DNA of 15,134 bases from Dehalococcoidia bacterium (GTDB taxonomy: Bacteria; Chloroflexota; Dehalococcoidia; Tepidiformales; Tepidiformaceae): NCBI GenBank assembly GCA_023228745.1, contig JALOAP010000027.1:1-15134 (forward strand), read 5' to 3'. Positions within the stretch are counted from its first letter, which is position 1. Each line of letters starts with the position of its first letter. Below the pieces are notes generated by a model that was not told where the DNA came from, ran no database searches, and saw nothing but the letters and a program-made list of their open reading frames with translations. Positions 5,819 through 12,554 of this stretch are shown here, in pieces. A program made the translations under genes and the position numbers.

Positions 5819-8269
5819 ATGCTCCTGGCGCAGATCATGATTCCCGCGGCCAGTGCGGCCGCGGTGTTGTTCGCGATCTGGCTCGCCTACGACGTCCTGC
5901 GAAGAGATAAGGGCTCACCCGCAATGCAGGAGGTCGCAGGGACCATCCTCGAAGGTGCGAACGCATTCCTCAACCGCCAATATCGCACCATCGGCATCCT
6001 CGCCGTGGTCACCTCGGTGATCGTCGGTGTCATTGTCGGCATCTTCAAAGAGGACGCGGAGGTCGGTATCCTCACCGGCGTTGCGTTCATCGTTGGTGCG
6101 CTCGCCTCGGGGGTTTCCGGCTACATCGGCATGTCGATCGCGGTCCGCGCTAATGGCCGGACGGCGGCGGCCGCGCAAAATAGCCTCGCGGAAGCGATCA
6201 ATGCGTCCCTCCGGGGCGGTGCGGTCTCCGGCTTCCTCGTTGTAGCGCTGAGCCTCATCGGCGTGGCGGGCATCTTCGCTGTCTATTCGAGGATCCTCGG
6301 ACACTCCATCCAGGAGACACCGTTCCTCATCGTTGGGTTCGCGTTCGGTGCCAGCTTTGTGGCGCTCTTCGCTCAGCTCGGCGGCGGCATCTACACGAAG
6401 GCGGCGGATGTCGGCGCCGACCTGGTCGGCAAGGTCGAAGCGGGCATTCCCGAAGACGACCCACGCAACGCTGCAGTCATTGCCGACCTTGTGGGCGACA
6501 ACGTTGGCGACTGTGCTGGCCGCGGCGCCGACCTGTTCGAGTCGATGAGCGCCGAGAACATCGGTGCAATGATCCTCGGCGCATCGATCTACGTTGCGAC
6601 GGGCGAGGTCGAATGGGTGCTCTTCCCGCTCGTGCTTCGCTCCTTCGGCGTGTTCGCGACGATCATTGGGATGTTCACGGTGCCCTTCTGGGCAAGCCGG
6701 ATCAAGGACCCGATGGGCGCCCTCAACGGCGCGTATTGGACGATCACCCTGCTCAGCATCGTCGGCCTGGTCATTACGACGACCGCCATGCTGGGCGACG
6801 AATGGCATTGGTTCTTCTTCTGCGGGATGGTCGGTATCGCAGTAGGTACCGCGTTCGTGTACATCACGCAGTACTACACCGCCGGGTCATGGCGCCCGGT
6901 GCAGGAAATTGCCCAGGCGAGCCGCACGGGCTCGGCGACGAACATCATCGTTGGTACTGCTGTCGGCTTCGAAACCACGGCCGTTACGGCGATCACCGTG
7001 GGCCTTGGCCTCGTGGTCGCCTTCGTGTTGGGCCAGCAGGCCGATCTCACCAACGTCAGTGATATTTCGACGGGTGTCTTTGGTACCGCCGTTGCCACGA
7101 TGGGCATGCTGATGTCCGCCGCCTATGTGCTGGCGATGGACACCTTCGGGCCGATTACCGACAACGCGGGCGGCATCACCGAGATGGCCGAGGGCACCAA
7201 GCCCGAAGCTCGCGAAATCACGGACGCGCTCGACACCGTGGGCAACACCACGAAGGCCCTTACGAAGGGCTATGCGGTTGGGTCGGCGGCGCTTGCAGCC
7301 TTCCTCCTGTTCACCGCCTACCTCGATGAAGTGCGCCTCGAGATGTCGCACATCGCGGGCGACGACGCCGAGCGATACGTGCGCCTGCAGCAGGACAACA
7401 ACCTGCTCCCGAAGGGGACCGACATCCGCGCGGACTACGGTGTGCGCGTGGGCGACTATGCGACGGCGCTCGAGGGCCTGCGCGGCGAGGTCGACGACGA
7501 GGACGCCTTCGGCACCATCGACGTCGATTCCCTCATGGTCGCCGACCGGGAGGAGAGCGCGGCCATCCTCGAACGGAAGGTGGCCGATGGTCATCTGACC
7601 GAGGAACAGATCCAGCCGTTCATCGAGAGCGGTTCACCCCTCCCGCTCCCGCGCATCATGCCGGTCAACCTCGGCAAGGTGGATGTCTTCGTCGGCGCCC
7701 TCCTCGGTGTCATGCTGGTCTTCCTCTTTAGCTCGCTGGCGATCCGCGCGGTGGGCAAGGCGGCCGGCGGCATCATCGAAGAGGTCCGGCGCCAGTTCCG
7801 CGAAAACCCGGGCATCATGACGGGCGAAGTCCGGCCGGACTACGCCCGCGCCGTGGACATCACGACGCGCGCAGCGCTGCGCGAAATGATCGCGCCCGGC
7901 CTGCTCGCGGTAGGCCTGCCGGTGGCCGTGGGCCTCATCTTCCGCTACTCCTTCGGTGGCGACGGCAACGAAGGCTGGGCCTCCGTGGCCGGCATGCTGA
8001 TGGTGGGCACGATCGGCGGTGTGCTGGTCGCGACCTACCTGAACAACGCCGGTGGCGCCTGGGACAACGCCAAGAAGTTCGTCGAGTCGGGTGGGCTCCG
8101 CGATCCCGACGGCACCGTGGTCGGCAAGGGCACGGAGACGCACGCGGCGGCAGTTGTGGGCGACACCGTTGGCGACCCGTTCAAGGACACGGCGGGCCCC
8201 GCCCTGCACGTCCTGGTGAAGCTGCTCAGCACAATCACGCTCGTGCTCGCGCCGCTGTTTATCAGCTAG
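5819..8269 (+). CDS. hppA: membrane-bound H+-translocating pyrophosphatase, K+-independent type, with a large loop insertion
   Basis: An 816-residue integral membrane enzyme that couples hydrolysis of cytoplasmic pyrophosphate to ion export. Hallmarks are DVGADLVGKVE at 197-207, GDNVGDCAGRGADLF at 226-240, GPITDNAGGI, and the C-terminal GDTVGDPFKDTAGP. GNTTK at 475-479 has lysine where K+-requiring enzymes have alanine, so this is the K+-independent class, which pumps protons. After the helix that follows GNTTK there are about 110 mostly acidic, soluble residues (about 503-615), where most homologues have a loop of roughly 10; from the usual 16-helix topology this loop faces the outside. I prefer ATG 5819, which has AAGGGGGA at 5807-5814; the frame is open to 5768 but that extension lacks a ribosome site. 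A terminator follows. Confidence 0.95.
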   Translation: MLLAQIMIPAASAAAVLFAIWLAYDVLRRDKGSPAMQEVAGTILEGANAFLNRQYRTIGILAVVTSVIVGVIVGIFKEDAEVGILTGVAFIVGALASGVSGYIGMSIAVRANGRTAAAAQNSLAEAINASLRGGAVSGFLVVALSLIGVAGIFAVYSRILGHSIQETPFLIVGFAFGASFVALFAQLGGGIYTKAADVGADLVGKVEAGIPEDDPRNAAVIADLVGDNVGDCAGRGADLFESMSAENIGAMILGASIYVATGEVEWVLFPLVLRSFGVFATIIGMFTVPFWASRIKDPMGALNGAYWTITLLSIVGLVITTTAMLGDEWHWFFFCGMVGIAVGTAFVYITQYYTAGSWRPVQEIAQASRTGSATNIIVGTAVGFETTAVTAITVGLGLVVAFVLGQQADLTNVSDISTGVFGTAVATMGMLMSAAYVLAMDTFGPITDNAGGITEMAEGTKPEAREITDALDTVGNTTKALTKGYAVGSAALAAFLLFTAYLDEVRLEMSHIAGDDAERYVRLQQDNNLLPKGTDIRADYGVRVGDYATALEGLRGEVDDEDAFGTIDVDSLMVADREESAAILERKVADGHLTEEQIQPFIESGSPLPLPRIMPVNLGKVDVFVGALLGVMLVFLFSSLAIRAVGKAAGGIIEEVRRQFRENPGIMTGEVRPDYARAVDITTRAALREMIAPGLLAVGLPVAVGLIFRYSFGGDGNEGWASVAGMLMVGTIGGVLVATYLNNAGGAWDNAKKFVESGGLRDPDGTVVGKGTETHAAAVVGDTVGDPFKDTAGPALHVLVKLLSTITLVLAPLFIS

Positions 8270-8293
8270 CCGGTGCAGTTCACCGCTCACACA

Positions 8294-8330
8294 GAGGGTC
8301 CCCGAACATTTCGGGGACCCTCTTCTTGTT
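8294..8330 (+). terminator. intrinsic terminator after hppA
   Basis: GAGGGTCCCCGAA (8294-8306) and TTCGGGGACCCTC (8310-8322) form a perfect stem with a tight loop, followed by TTCTTGTT. It lies 24 bases past the hppA stop. Confidence 0.9.
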
Positions 8331-8467
8331 CCAAGCGGCCCGGCATTTCGAGCAGGAGGGGATTTCGCGCACCCTTTCGCGAATCTTGATTGCCCCTGTA
8401 TTGCGGGCTGCAGACGGAAGACCTGCGCTGACGCATCCTGATCGGACAACGGGCGCAGGAGGAGGCA

Positions 8468-8995
8468 ATGAAGCCGCCGCTAGAAGGCGAGTTGGTTCGA
8501 TTGCGGGCCCCGGAGCCCGAGGACGAGCCGTACTACTACCAGTGGATCAATGATCCCGAGGTCACCTACAACCTGCTCGCGCGCTATCCATTCACGCACG
8601 CACAGGAGCTGGAGTTTATCGCCAAACCCTCGTCCTATGGGTACGTAAATCTCACCATTGTGACGCTGGGCGACGCGCTTCCGATCGGCAACGCCACGCT
8701 CCGTAACGCGAACCCCGAGAACCGGCCCGCGGACCTGGGGATCATGATCGGTGACCGCGCCTACTGGGACCGGGGGTACGGCACGGATGCGATGCGGACC
8801 ATCTGTCGCTTCGGCTTCGAAGTCATGAACCTGCACCGCATCGAGCTCGACGTCTTCGCCGACAACGCCCGCGCGATCAAGGTGTACGAACGTCTCCGCT
8901 TCGTGCACGAGGGCCGCAAACGCGAGGCGCACTACCGCCGTGGGGAGTACGTGGACGTGGTCACCATGGGCCTGCTCGCCGGCGAGCTGCGATGA
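8468..8995 (+). CDS. GNAT N-acetyltransferase, RimJ/RimL type
   Basis: A 175-residue cytoplasmic GNAT enzyme that should transfer acetyl from acetyl-CoA to an amine; RimJ/RimL relatives act on protein N-termini, others on antibiotics or small amines. The N-terminal GELVRLRAPEPEDEP opening is typical of the subfamily. The acetyl-CoA loop is DRGYGTDA (101-108) after GIMIGDRAYW, and the last motif is NLHRIELDVFADNARAIKVYE-like (121-141) with the usual VYERLRFVHEGRKRE. The start ATG has AGGAGG just upstream. The substrate cannot be predicted. The remains of a second GNAT gene begin 9 bases after its stop. Confidence 0.9.
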   Translation: MKPPLEGELVRLRAPEPEDEPYYYQWINDPEVTYNLLARYPFTHAQELEFIAKPSSYGYVNLTIVTLGDALPIGNATLRNANPENRPADLGIMIGDRAYWDRGYGTDAMRTICRFGFEVMNLHRIELDVFADNARAIKVYERLRFVHEGRKREAHYRRGEYVDVVTMGLLAGELR

Positions 8996-9004
8996 CACAC
9001 CCCG

Positions 9005-9179
9005 TTGAAGGGCGAACGCGCCCGGCTGCTCGCCGCAGAGCCCGAGGAGCGTAGGAGTGTGTGGGATTCGGTGTTGAAGGGCAAAGGCGCGAGGGCGGTT
9101 TGTTTATTGGGTAGGGCGATACGAAGACGAAGTGATCCTGGCGCTGTTGCGGAGCGAACTACGTCGTCCGGCCGCGTGA
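9005..9179 (+). pseudogene. remnant of a second GNAT acetyltransferase
   Basis: Two recognisable ends of a GNAT gene remain, in different frames. From 9005 the frame reads LKGERARLLAAEPEER, matching the opening EGELVRLRAPEPEDE of the intact gene just upstream. From about 9093 a frame shifted by one reads RGRFVYWVGRYEDEVILALLRSELRRPAA and a stop at 9177-9179, which is a typical GNAT C-terminus (compare HYRRGEYVDVVTMGLLAGELR of the neighbour). The acetyl-CoA-binding middle, about 120 residues, is gone. This looks like a decayed tandem paralogue. A 75-codon open frame from 9005 to 9232 exists, but its second half has no family resemblance. Confidence 0.65.
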
Positions 9180-9245
9180 GGACCAGGACGGGGTGCGGCG
9201 TTTATGGGTGTCTAGCTGGCTTGGCGGGATAGTATTTTCTGATTC

Positions 9246-9269
9246 ACGCGGTAAGGAAGAACCGCGTTT
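9246..9269 (+). terminator. possible terminator of the acetyltransferase transcript
   Basis: ACGCGGT (9246-9252) and ACCGCGT (9261-9267) flank an 8-nt purine loop, followed by TTC. The stem is short and the T-run weak. It lies before the promoter at 9326. Confidence 0.4.
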
Positions 9270-9325
9270 CCCGGCACCTTATGCCTACTATGCGGTAAAT
9301 TTGTGACAGAAAGCGCAAACAAGGG

Positions 9326-9353
9326 TTGACAGCGCTGTTATCGGATTGATAGC
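9326..9353 (+). promoter_or_regulatory. promoter of the riboswitch/zinc-ribbon transcript
   Basis: A perfect TTGACA (9326-9331) is followed, after 16 bases, by GATAGC (9348-9353). Transcription would start near 9360, about 40 nt ahead of the riboswitch aptamer. Confidence 0.6.
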
Positions 9354-9401
9354 GTCCGGTCTGGAGTTGCGACATACGTGCGCTCGGACACGCTCGCAAC
9401 A

Positions 9402-9525
9402 CTGCGGAATGCGCCCTACGGGGTGCAACGGGGGACCCATCTCAAGGGGTGAATTCGGCCACTCTCAGCCGATAGGGCGACCTTCCGCCCGAACCCGTCA
9501 GCTAACCCCGTACGCAGCAGGAAGG
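9402..9525 (+). ncRNA. c-di-AMP riboswitch (ydaO/yuaA class)
   Basis: The sequence follows the conserved core of this riboswitch in order: GCGGAAT, then ACGGGGGACCC, AAGGGGTGAAT, a variable hairpin (TTCGGC/GCCGAT), AGGGCGACCTTCCGCCC, and the near-invariant CGAACCCGTCAGCTAAC followed by CCCGTACGCAG. The closing stem is CTGCG (9402-9406) with CGCAG (9513-9517). CCTTCC (9481-9486) can pair with GGAAGG (9520-9525), the pseudoknot expected from solved ydaO structures. The class binds cyclic di-AMP and usually turns expression off when bound. The 86-nt spacer to the next gene (9526-9611) contains GCCTCG/CGAGGC (9525-9530 with 9548-9553) and GTCGC/GCGAC near the ribosome site, but no clear intrinsic terminator, so the readout is not resolved. 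Confidence 0.93.
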
Positions 9526-9611
9526 CCTCGGGCAGGTCAGCCCCAAACGAGGCACACGGACGGACCTCGGCTCATTACTCGTCGCTTGCGACTTTGCAGG
9601 AGAGAACCACC

Positions 9612-9830
9612 ATGCCGGCTTTGCAGGAAGCCCCGCCAAAATCATGCCCCAAGTGCCGCGGCTCGATGATCGTCGAGCGCGACTGGCACGGGACCTACGG
9701 TAGCTGCATCATGTGCGGCTACGTCCATGAAGTGCTCACCAGCCCGCCAGTTGACCTGGCGGCAGAAGAGGCTGCGCTGCCCCAGCGCCAGCGCCGACGG
9801 CAGCCGTCGCACGGCAAGCTGCGCCTCTGA
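9612..9830 (+). CDS. 72-residue zinc-ribbon protein under c-di-AMP riboswitch
   Basis: A small protein with one treble-cysteine-type ribbon: CPKC at 12-15 and CIMCGY at 32-37, a typical four-cysteine zinc site with SMIVERDWHGTYG between. After residue 45 it is Ala/Glu-rich, then ends in a basic tail (RQRRRQPSHGKLRL). No membrane segment is present. The ribbon resembles those in transcription-related and nucleic-acid-binding proteins, so nucleic-acid or protein binding is possible; no family is recognised and no function is claimed. ATG 9612 has AGGAG (9598-9602) 9 bases upstream. The frame reaches back to a TTG at 9594 that overlaps the ribosome site. It is the only gene between the riboswitch and the terminator at 9851. 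Confidence 0.85.
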   Translation: MPALQEAPPKSCPKCRGSMIVERDWHGTYGSCIMCGYVHEVLTSPPVDLAAEEAALPQRQRRRQPSHGKLRL

Positions 9831-9850
9831 TTCCCCCTGACGCACACCCG

Positions 9851-9890
9851 GAAGCGCCCCTGGCAATCGCCAGGGGCGCTTCTCTTTCCC
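9851..9890 (+). terminator. intrinsic terminator after the zinc-ribbon gene
   Basis: GAAGCGCCCCTGGC (9851-9864) and GCCAGGGGCGCTTC (9869-9882) make a perfect 14-bp stem with loop AATC, followed by TCTTT. It closes the riboswitch-controlled unit. Confidence 0.9.
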
Positions 9891-9913
9891 ATCATCTGAA
9901 CGCTGTCTAGAAT
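9885..9913 (+). promoter_or_regulatory. probable promoter of the ABM-domain gene
   Basis: TTTCCC (9885-9890), a 17-base spacer and TAGAAT (9908-9913), the same layout as the hppA promoter. Transcription would start near 9920, giving a leader of about 17 nt that just contains the AGGAGG site. Confidence 0.5.
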
Positions 9914-9936
9914 GCGCCCACTGCAGGAGGGGACTC

Positions 9937-10224
9937 ATGGCCTATATCCGACTCTCAATCGCCCGGCCCCGAAAGGGCGAGGAAGCTCGACTCGAACAAC
10001 TGATGCGCCAGATCGCCGAGGCTGTTTCCCAGCAAGAGGGCTGCATCGACTGCTACGTCTTGAAACCGCACGACGACAGCGGTGAGATCGCTCGCATCTC
10101 CATCTATACGAACGAGGATGCGGCTGAGCAGGCCGCCAACACCGCCCACATCATGTCGCTCCGCTCGGAACAGCACCTGCTCTCCGAACCAGGACACGTA
10201 GAACGCGCATTTTTCACGGTCTAA
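9937..10224 (+). CDS. antibiotic-biosynthesis-monooxygenase (ABM) domain protein
   Basis: A 95-residue protein with the dimeric alpha/beta ferredoxin-like ABM fold. Visible pattern: strand MAYIRLSIARP, a helix rich in Glu/Arg (KGEEARLEQLMRQIAEAV), QQEGCIDCYVLKP, the strand ARISIYTNEDAAEQ and H-I-M-S-L near 71-75. Members include quinol and anthrone monooxygenases and haem-degrading enzymes, but many, like this one, are uncharacterised and the substrate cannot be read from the sequence. The expected haem-ligand residues cannot be assigned. ATG 9937 has AGGAGGGG just upstream. It seems to be monocistronic. Confidence 0.8.
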   Translation: MAYIRLSIARPRKGEEARLEQLMRQIAEAVSQQEGCIDCYVLKPHDDSGEIARISIYTNEDAAEQAANTAHIMSLRSEQHLLSEPGHVERAFFTV

Positions 10225-10525
10225 CCTGGCTTTTCCCCAGCTGTCACCGAATAGTTTCGCTTCCAGGTCGCGGGGCCGTGCTGGGAAGTGCTTTGCTGGG
10301 ATCTACCCGGTTGACTCGGGCCGAAAACGCGGGGCACGGGAAGACCCTATCAGGGCATCGGCCGGGACTATTAGGGGAACCCCTAATACGATGCGCGGAT
10401 GTGATGGTTAGACTTCAGCGTGTTGTAAGGGTTTTCCGTTCGCGATGTGGGAAGGAAGCGCACCAAAACCTACTCGGTGTGCGAATTCGCGTCCGGAATA
10501 GCCCGAATTGGCGGAGGCAGAACCT
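10225..10525. other. 301-base intergenic region upstream of the response regulator
   Basis: No gene, tRNA or known riboswitch is recognised. It contains a perfect palindrome (10369-10388), a TAGACT (10409-10414) that could be the -10 element, and a GGCCGA/TCGGCC inverted repeat around 10319-10363. No clear terminator for the ABM-domain gene is seen. Confidence 0.6.
10369..10388. promoter_or_regulatory. 20-bp palindrome, probable operator upstream of the response regulator
   Basis: TATTAGGGG (10369-10377) and CCCCTAATA (10380-10388) are perfect 9-bp arms around AA. It ends 20 bases before TAGACT (10409-10414), so it covers the -35 region of a likely promoter. The length and symmetry suit a dimeric NarL/LuxR-type regulator. 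Partial matches lie upstream of flbD (TTAGGGG at 11426-11432, TTAGGG at 11448-11453). Confidence 0.6.
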
Positions 10526-11314
10526 ATGAGCTCGATTTCACGTACTGGACGGCCTGTTACACGCAGCGCTGGCACCATGGCAACACCCGGCCGAAGCGGC
10601 CACCCGATCCGCATCCTCCTCGTCGATGACCATGCAGTCATTCGCCAGGCGCTCCGGATGCTGCTGGAAAACCAGCCGGAGCTCGAGGTAGTAGCGGATG
10701 TGGAGAATGGCCGCGAAGCCGTCCAGGCGGTCGAAAAGCTCAACCCGGACGTCGTCCTCATGGATGTCGTTATGCCCGGCCTCAATGGCCTGGAAGCGAC
10801 ACGCCAGATCCGGCGGGCCAGCCCGGGCACCCGTGTCGTCATGCTTTCCGGCTTCGTCGACGAGGACCAGCTCCTCGAGGCGCTGCGCGCAGGCGCATCC
10901 GGCTACATCATCAAGAAGTCAGACGTTTCCGAACTCGTGCTGGCGATCCAGACGGTACATCGTGGCAATAGCTACTTCTCCAGTGCATTGAGCGAAGGCT
11001 TCGACCTGGCCGAGGTGCTCTACCAGTCGAAGCGCGTGGACCAGCGCAGCGGTGTCGATGCCCTCACCCCGCGGGAACGCGAGGTGTTGCAGCTCATCGC
11101 CGAGGGGTTTACGAACCAGGGGATCGCGAACGAACTCTTCATCAGCGTGAAGACGGTCGAAGCGCACAAGTCGCACATCATGTCGAAGCTGCACGCGCGG
11201 CACCGCACAGACCTCATCCGCTACGCGCTGCGCAAGAACATCGTGCGGCTCGAAAGTGTCGAAGAAGGGGAGCGAATGCTCGCCCTCGGCGAGGACGAAT
11301 CAGCGGCAAGTTAA
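10526..11314 (+). CDS. NarL/FixJ-family response regulator
   Basis: A 262-residue two-component response regulator. A receiver domain starts near residue 27 (IRILLVDDH, D34-D35), with phospho-acceptor D80 in VVLMDVVMPG, S108 in MLSGF and K130 in GYIIK. A LuxR-type helix-turn-helix runs about 178-240 with LTPREREVLQLIAEG, then NELFISVKTVEAHKSHIMSKL. About 26 N-terminal residues before the receiver are extra and polar. ATG 10526 has GGAGG (10513-10517) 8 bases upstream. No histidine kinase gene is adjacent, so it is an orphan here. Next comes a terminator and then the flagellar motor operon; control of motility is plausible but unproven. Confidence 0.92.
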   Translation: MSSISRTGRPVTRSAGTMATPGRSGHPIRILLVDDHAVIRQALRMLLENQPELEVVADVENGREAVQAVEKLNPDVVLMDVVMPGLNGLEATRQIRRASPGTRVVMLSGFVDEDQLLEALRAGASGYIIKKSDVSELVLAIQTVHRGNSYFSSALSEGFDLAEVLYQSKRVDQRSGVDALTPREREVLQLIAEGFTNQGIANELFISVKTVEAHKSHIMSKLHARHRTDLIRYALRKNIVRLESVEEGERMLALGEDESAAS

Positions 11315-11340
11315 CCGCTGCGTCGCACCAAGAAGCGCTC

Positions 11341-11372
11341 AAAGGGCCCGGCTCAGCCGGGCCCTTTTCTCA
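11341..11372 (+). terminator. intrinsic terminator after the response regulator
   Basis: AAAGGGCCCGGC (11341-11352) and GCCGGGCCCTTT (11356-11367) form a perfect 12-bp stem with a TCA loop, followed by T and TCT. Confidence 0.9.
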
Positions 11373-11391
11373 TGCCTTTGGCGGGAACGAA

Positions 11392-11445
11392 GCAGAGGCC
11401 GGGGGAAGCGGCTCCTCTGCCGGTTTTAGGGGATCGCCCCCGGCC
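11392..11445 (+). repeat. nested inverted repeats upstream of the flagellar operon
   Basis: GCAGAGG (11392-11398) pairs with CCTCTGC (11414-11420), and GGCCGGGGG (11397-11405) pairs with CCCCCGGCC (11437-11445). The two pairings overlap and cannot form together. No T-run follows either. They lie in the 175-base gap between the response-regulator terminator and flbD. Confidence 0.45.
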
Positions 11446-11479
11446 TGTTAGGGAGGTCTACCCCTGCGCGTGGGCCTTT

Positions 11480-11487
11480 CCCGATAA
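11480..11487 (+). promoter_or_regulatory. sigma28-like -10 element upstream of flbD
   Basis: CCCGATAA resembles the GCCGATAA -10 element of flagellar sigma-28 promoters, 60 bases before flbD. No TAAA-like -35 element is found at the expected 15-base distance (the bases there are CCCC), so this is weak. Confidence 0.25.
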
Positions 11488-11547
11488 CCGCATCCTCACC
11501 CGGTTCCTACATTGTGAGCACGCTTCGAGGGAGGTCGAGGTCAAGCT

Positions 11548-11748
11548 GTGATTGAGCTCACCCGGATCGATGGCACCACCTTCTATGTGAACCCCGACCT
11601 CATTGAGGTGGTGGAGGCCAGCCACGATACCCATATCACGCTCGTGAACGGGCACAAGTACGTCTGCACGGAGCATCCGCGCATCATCACGGAACGCATC
11701 GTTGAGTACCGCCGCGCCACCATGGCGACCCTGCGGAGGATCGCCTGA
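11548..11748 (+). CDS. flbD: FlbD/SwrD-family flagellar protein
   Basis: A 66-residue protein of the FlbD family, short cytoplasmic proteins encoded next to motA in many monoderm and spirochaete flagellar operons; the Bacillus homologue SwrD helps raise motor power. The opening MIELTRIDGTTFYVNPDLIE and ITLVNGHKYVC match the family. The start is GTG, with GAGG (11537-11540) 7 bases upstream. Its TGA overlaps the motA ATG (ATGA-type overlap), so the two are likely co-translated. Confidence 0.93.
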   Translation: MIELTRIDGTTFYVNPDLIEVVEASHDTHITLVNGHKYVCTEHPRIITERIVEYRRATMATLRRIA

Positions 11749-12554
11749 TGGACCTGGCAACCGTACTCGGCATCGCCCTCGCGTTCGGCGGCATCATCGG
11801 CGGAAACATCGTCGAAGGTGGCAACCCGGCGGCGCTGTTAAACATCCCCGGTCTGTTGATCGTCATCGTCGGCACGCTTGGCGCCGCCATCGCGTCGCAG
11901 TCGTTGGCCAATTTCCTCGGCGTGCCGAAGGCGCTCATGACCGCATTCTTCGCCGGGAAGCAACACGACTCGGTGCAGACCGTCGAGCTCTTCGTCACGA
12001 TGTCCGATAAGGCGCGGCGCGAGGGCCTCCTCGCCCTCGAAGGTGATGTCGACCGGATCGATGACACCTTCACCCGCAAGGGCGTCCAACTGATGATCGA
12101 CGGCACCGACCCGGAACTCTTGCGCGAGATCATGGAGATCGATGCCGGGTCGATGAAGCACCGCCATGAGCGGAGCTTCTCGGTGTTGGAGTTCATGGGC
12201 GGCATCGCCCCCACCATTGGTGTTCTCGGCGCGGTCATGGGGCTCATGACCGTCATGCAGCACCTCAACGAGCCAGACAAGATTGGGCCGGGCATCGCCA
12301 CCGCGTTCGTCGCCACCTTCTACGGCGTAGCCAGCGCGAACGTCCTCTTTCTGCCGCTGGCCACGAAGATGAAGAACAACAGCAAGCACGAGCAGCAGTA
12401 TCTCGAGCTCGTGATCGAAGGGTTGATGTCCATCCAGGCGGGCGACAACCCGCGCATCGTGCGCGAGAAGCTGGAAGGCTTCCTCGTCCCGGCGCAGCGG
12501 AGTTCTCGCGGCGAAGGTGGTGCGGGCGGTAGTTCCCGGCGGGAGGCCGCATGA
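11748..12554 (+). CDS. motA: flagellar motor stator protein MotA
   Basis: A 268-residue inner-membrane stator subunit that, with MotB, forms the proton channel that drives flagellar rotation. Key residues of the E. coli protein are kept at matching sites: R90 and E98 in RREGLLALE, the cytoplasmic loop charges that touch the rotor, and P155 (GGIAPTIGVLGAVMGLM) and P203 (NVLFLPLATKMK), the two channel prolines. Four hydrophobic segments are visible, two near the N-terminus and two around 150-170 and 182-205. The last ~15 residues are a Ser/Gly-rich basic tail. GGAGG at 11735-11739 precedes the ATG. Confidence 0.97.
   Translation: MDLATVLGIALAFGGIIGGNIVEGGNPAALLNIPGLLIVIVGTLGAAIASQSLANFLGVPKALMTAFFAGKQHDSVQTVELFVTMSDKARREGLLALEGDVDRIDDTFTRKGVQLMIDGTDPELLREIMEIDAGSMKHRHERSFSVLEFMGGIAPTIGVLGAVMGLMTVMQHLNEPDKIGPGIATAFVATFYGVASANVLFLPLATKMKNNSKHEQQYLELVIEGLMSIQAGDNPRIVREKLEGFLVPAQRSSRGEGGAGGSSRREAA

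Noticed and set aside
9346..9669. 107-codon plus-strand ORF
   Set aside because: It runs through the c-di-AMP aptamer and into the zinc-ribbon gene in another frame; the RNA explains the conserved sequence.
10311..10316. TTGACT as a -35 element for the response regulator
   Set aside because: No acceptable -10 element is found 15-19 bases downstream.
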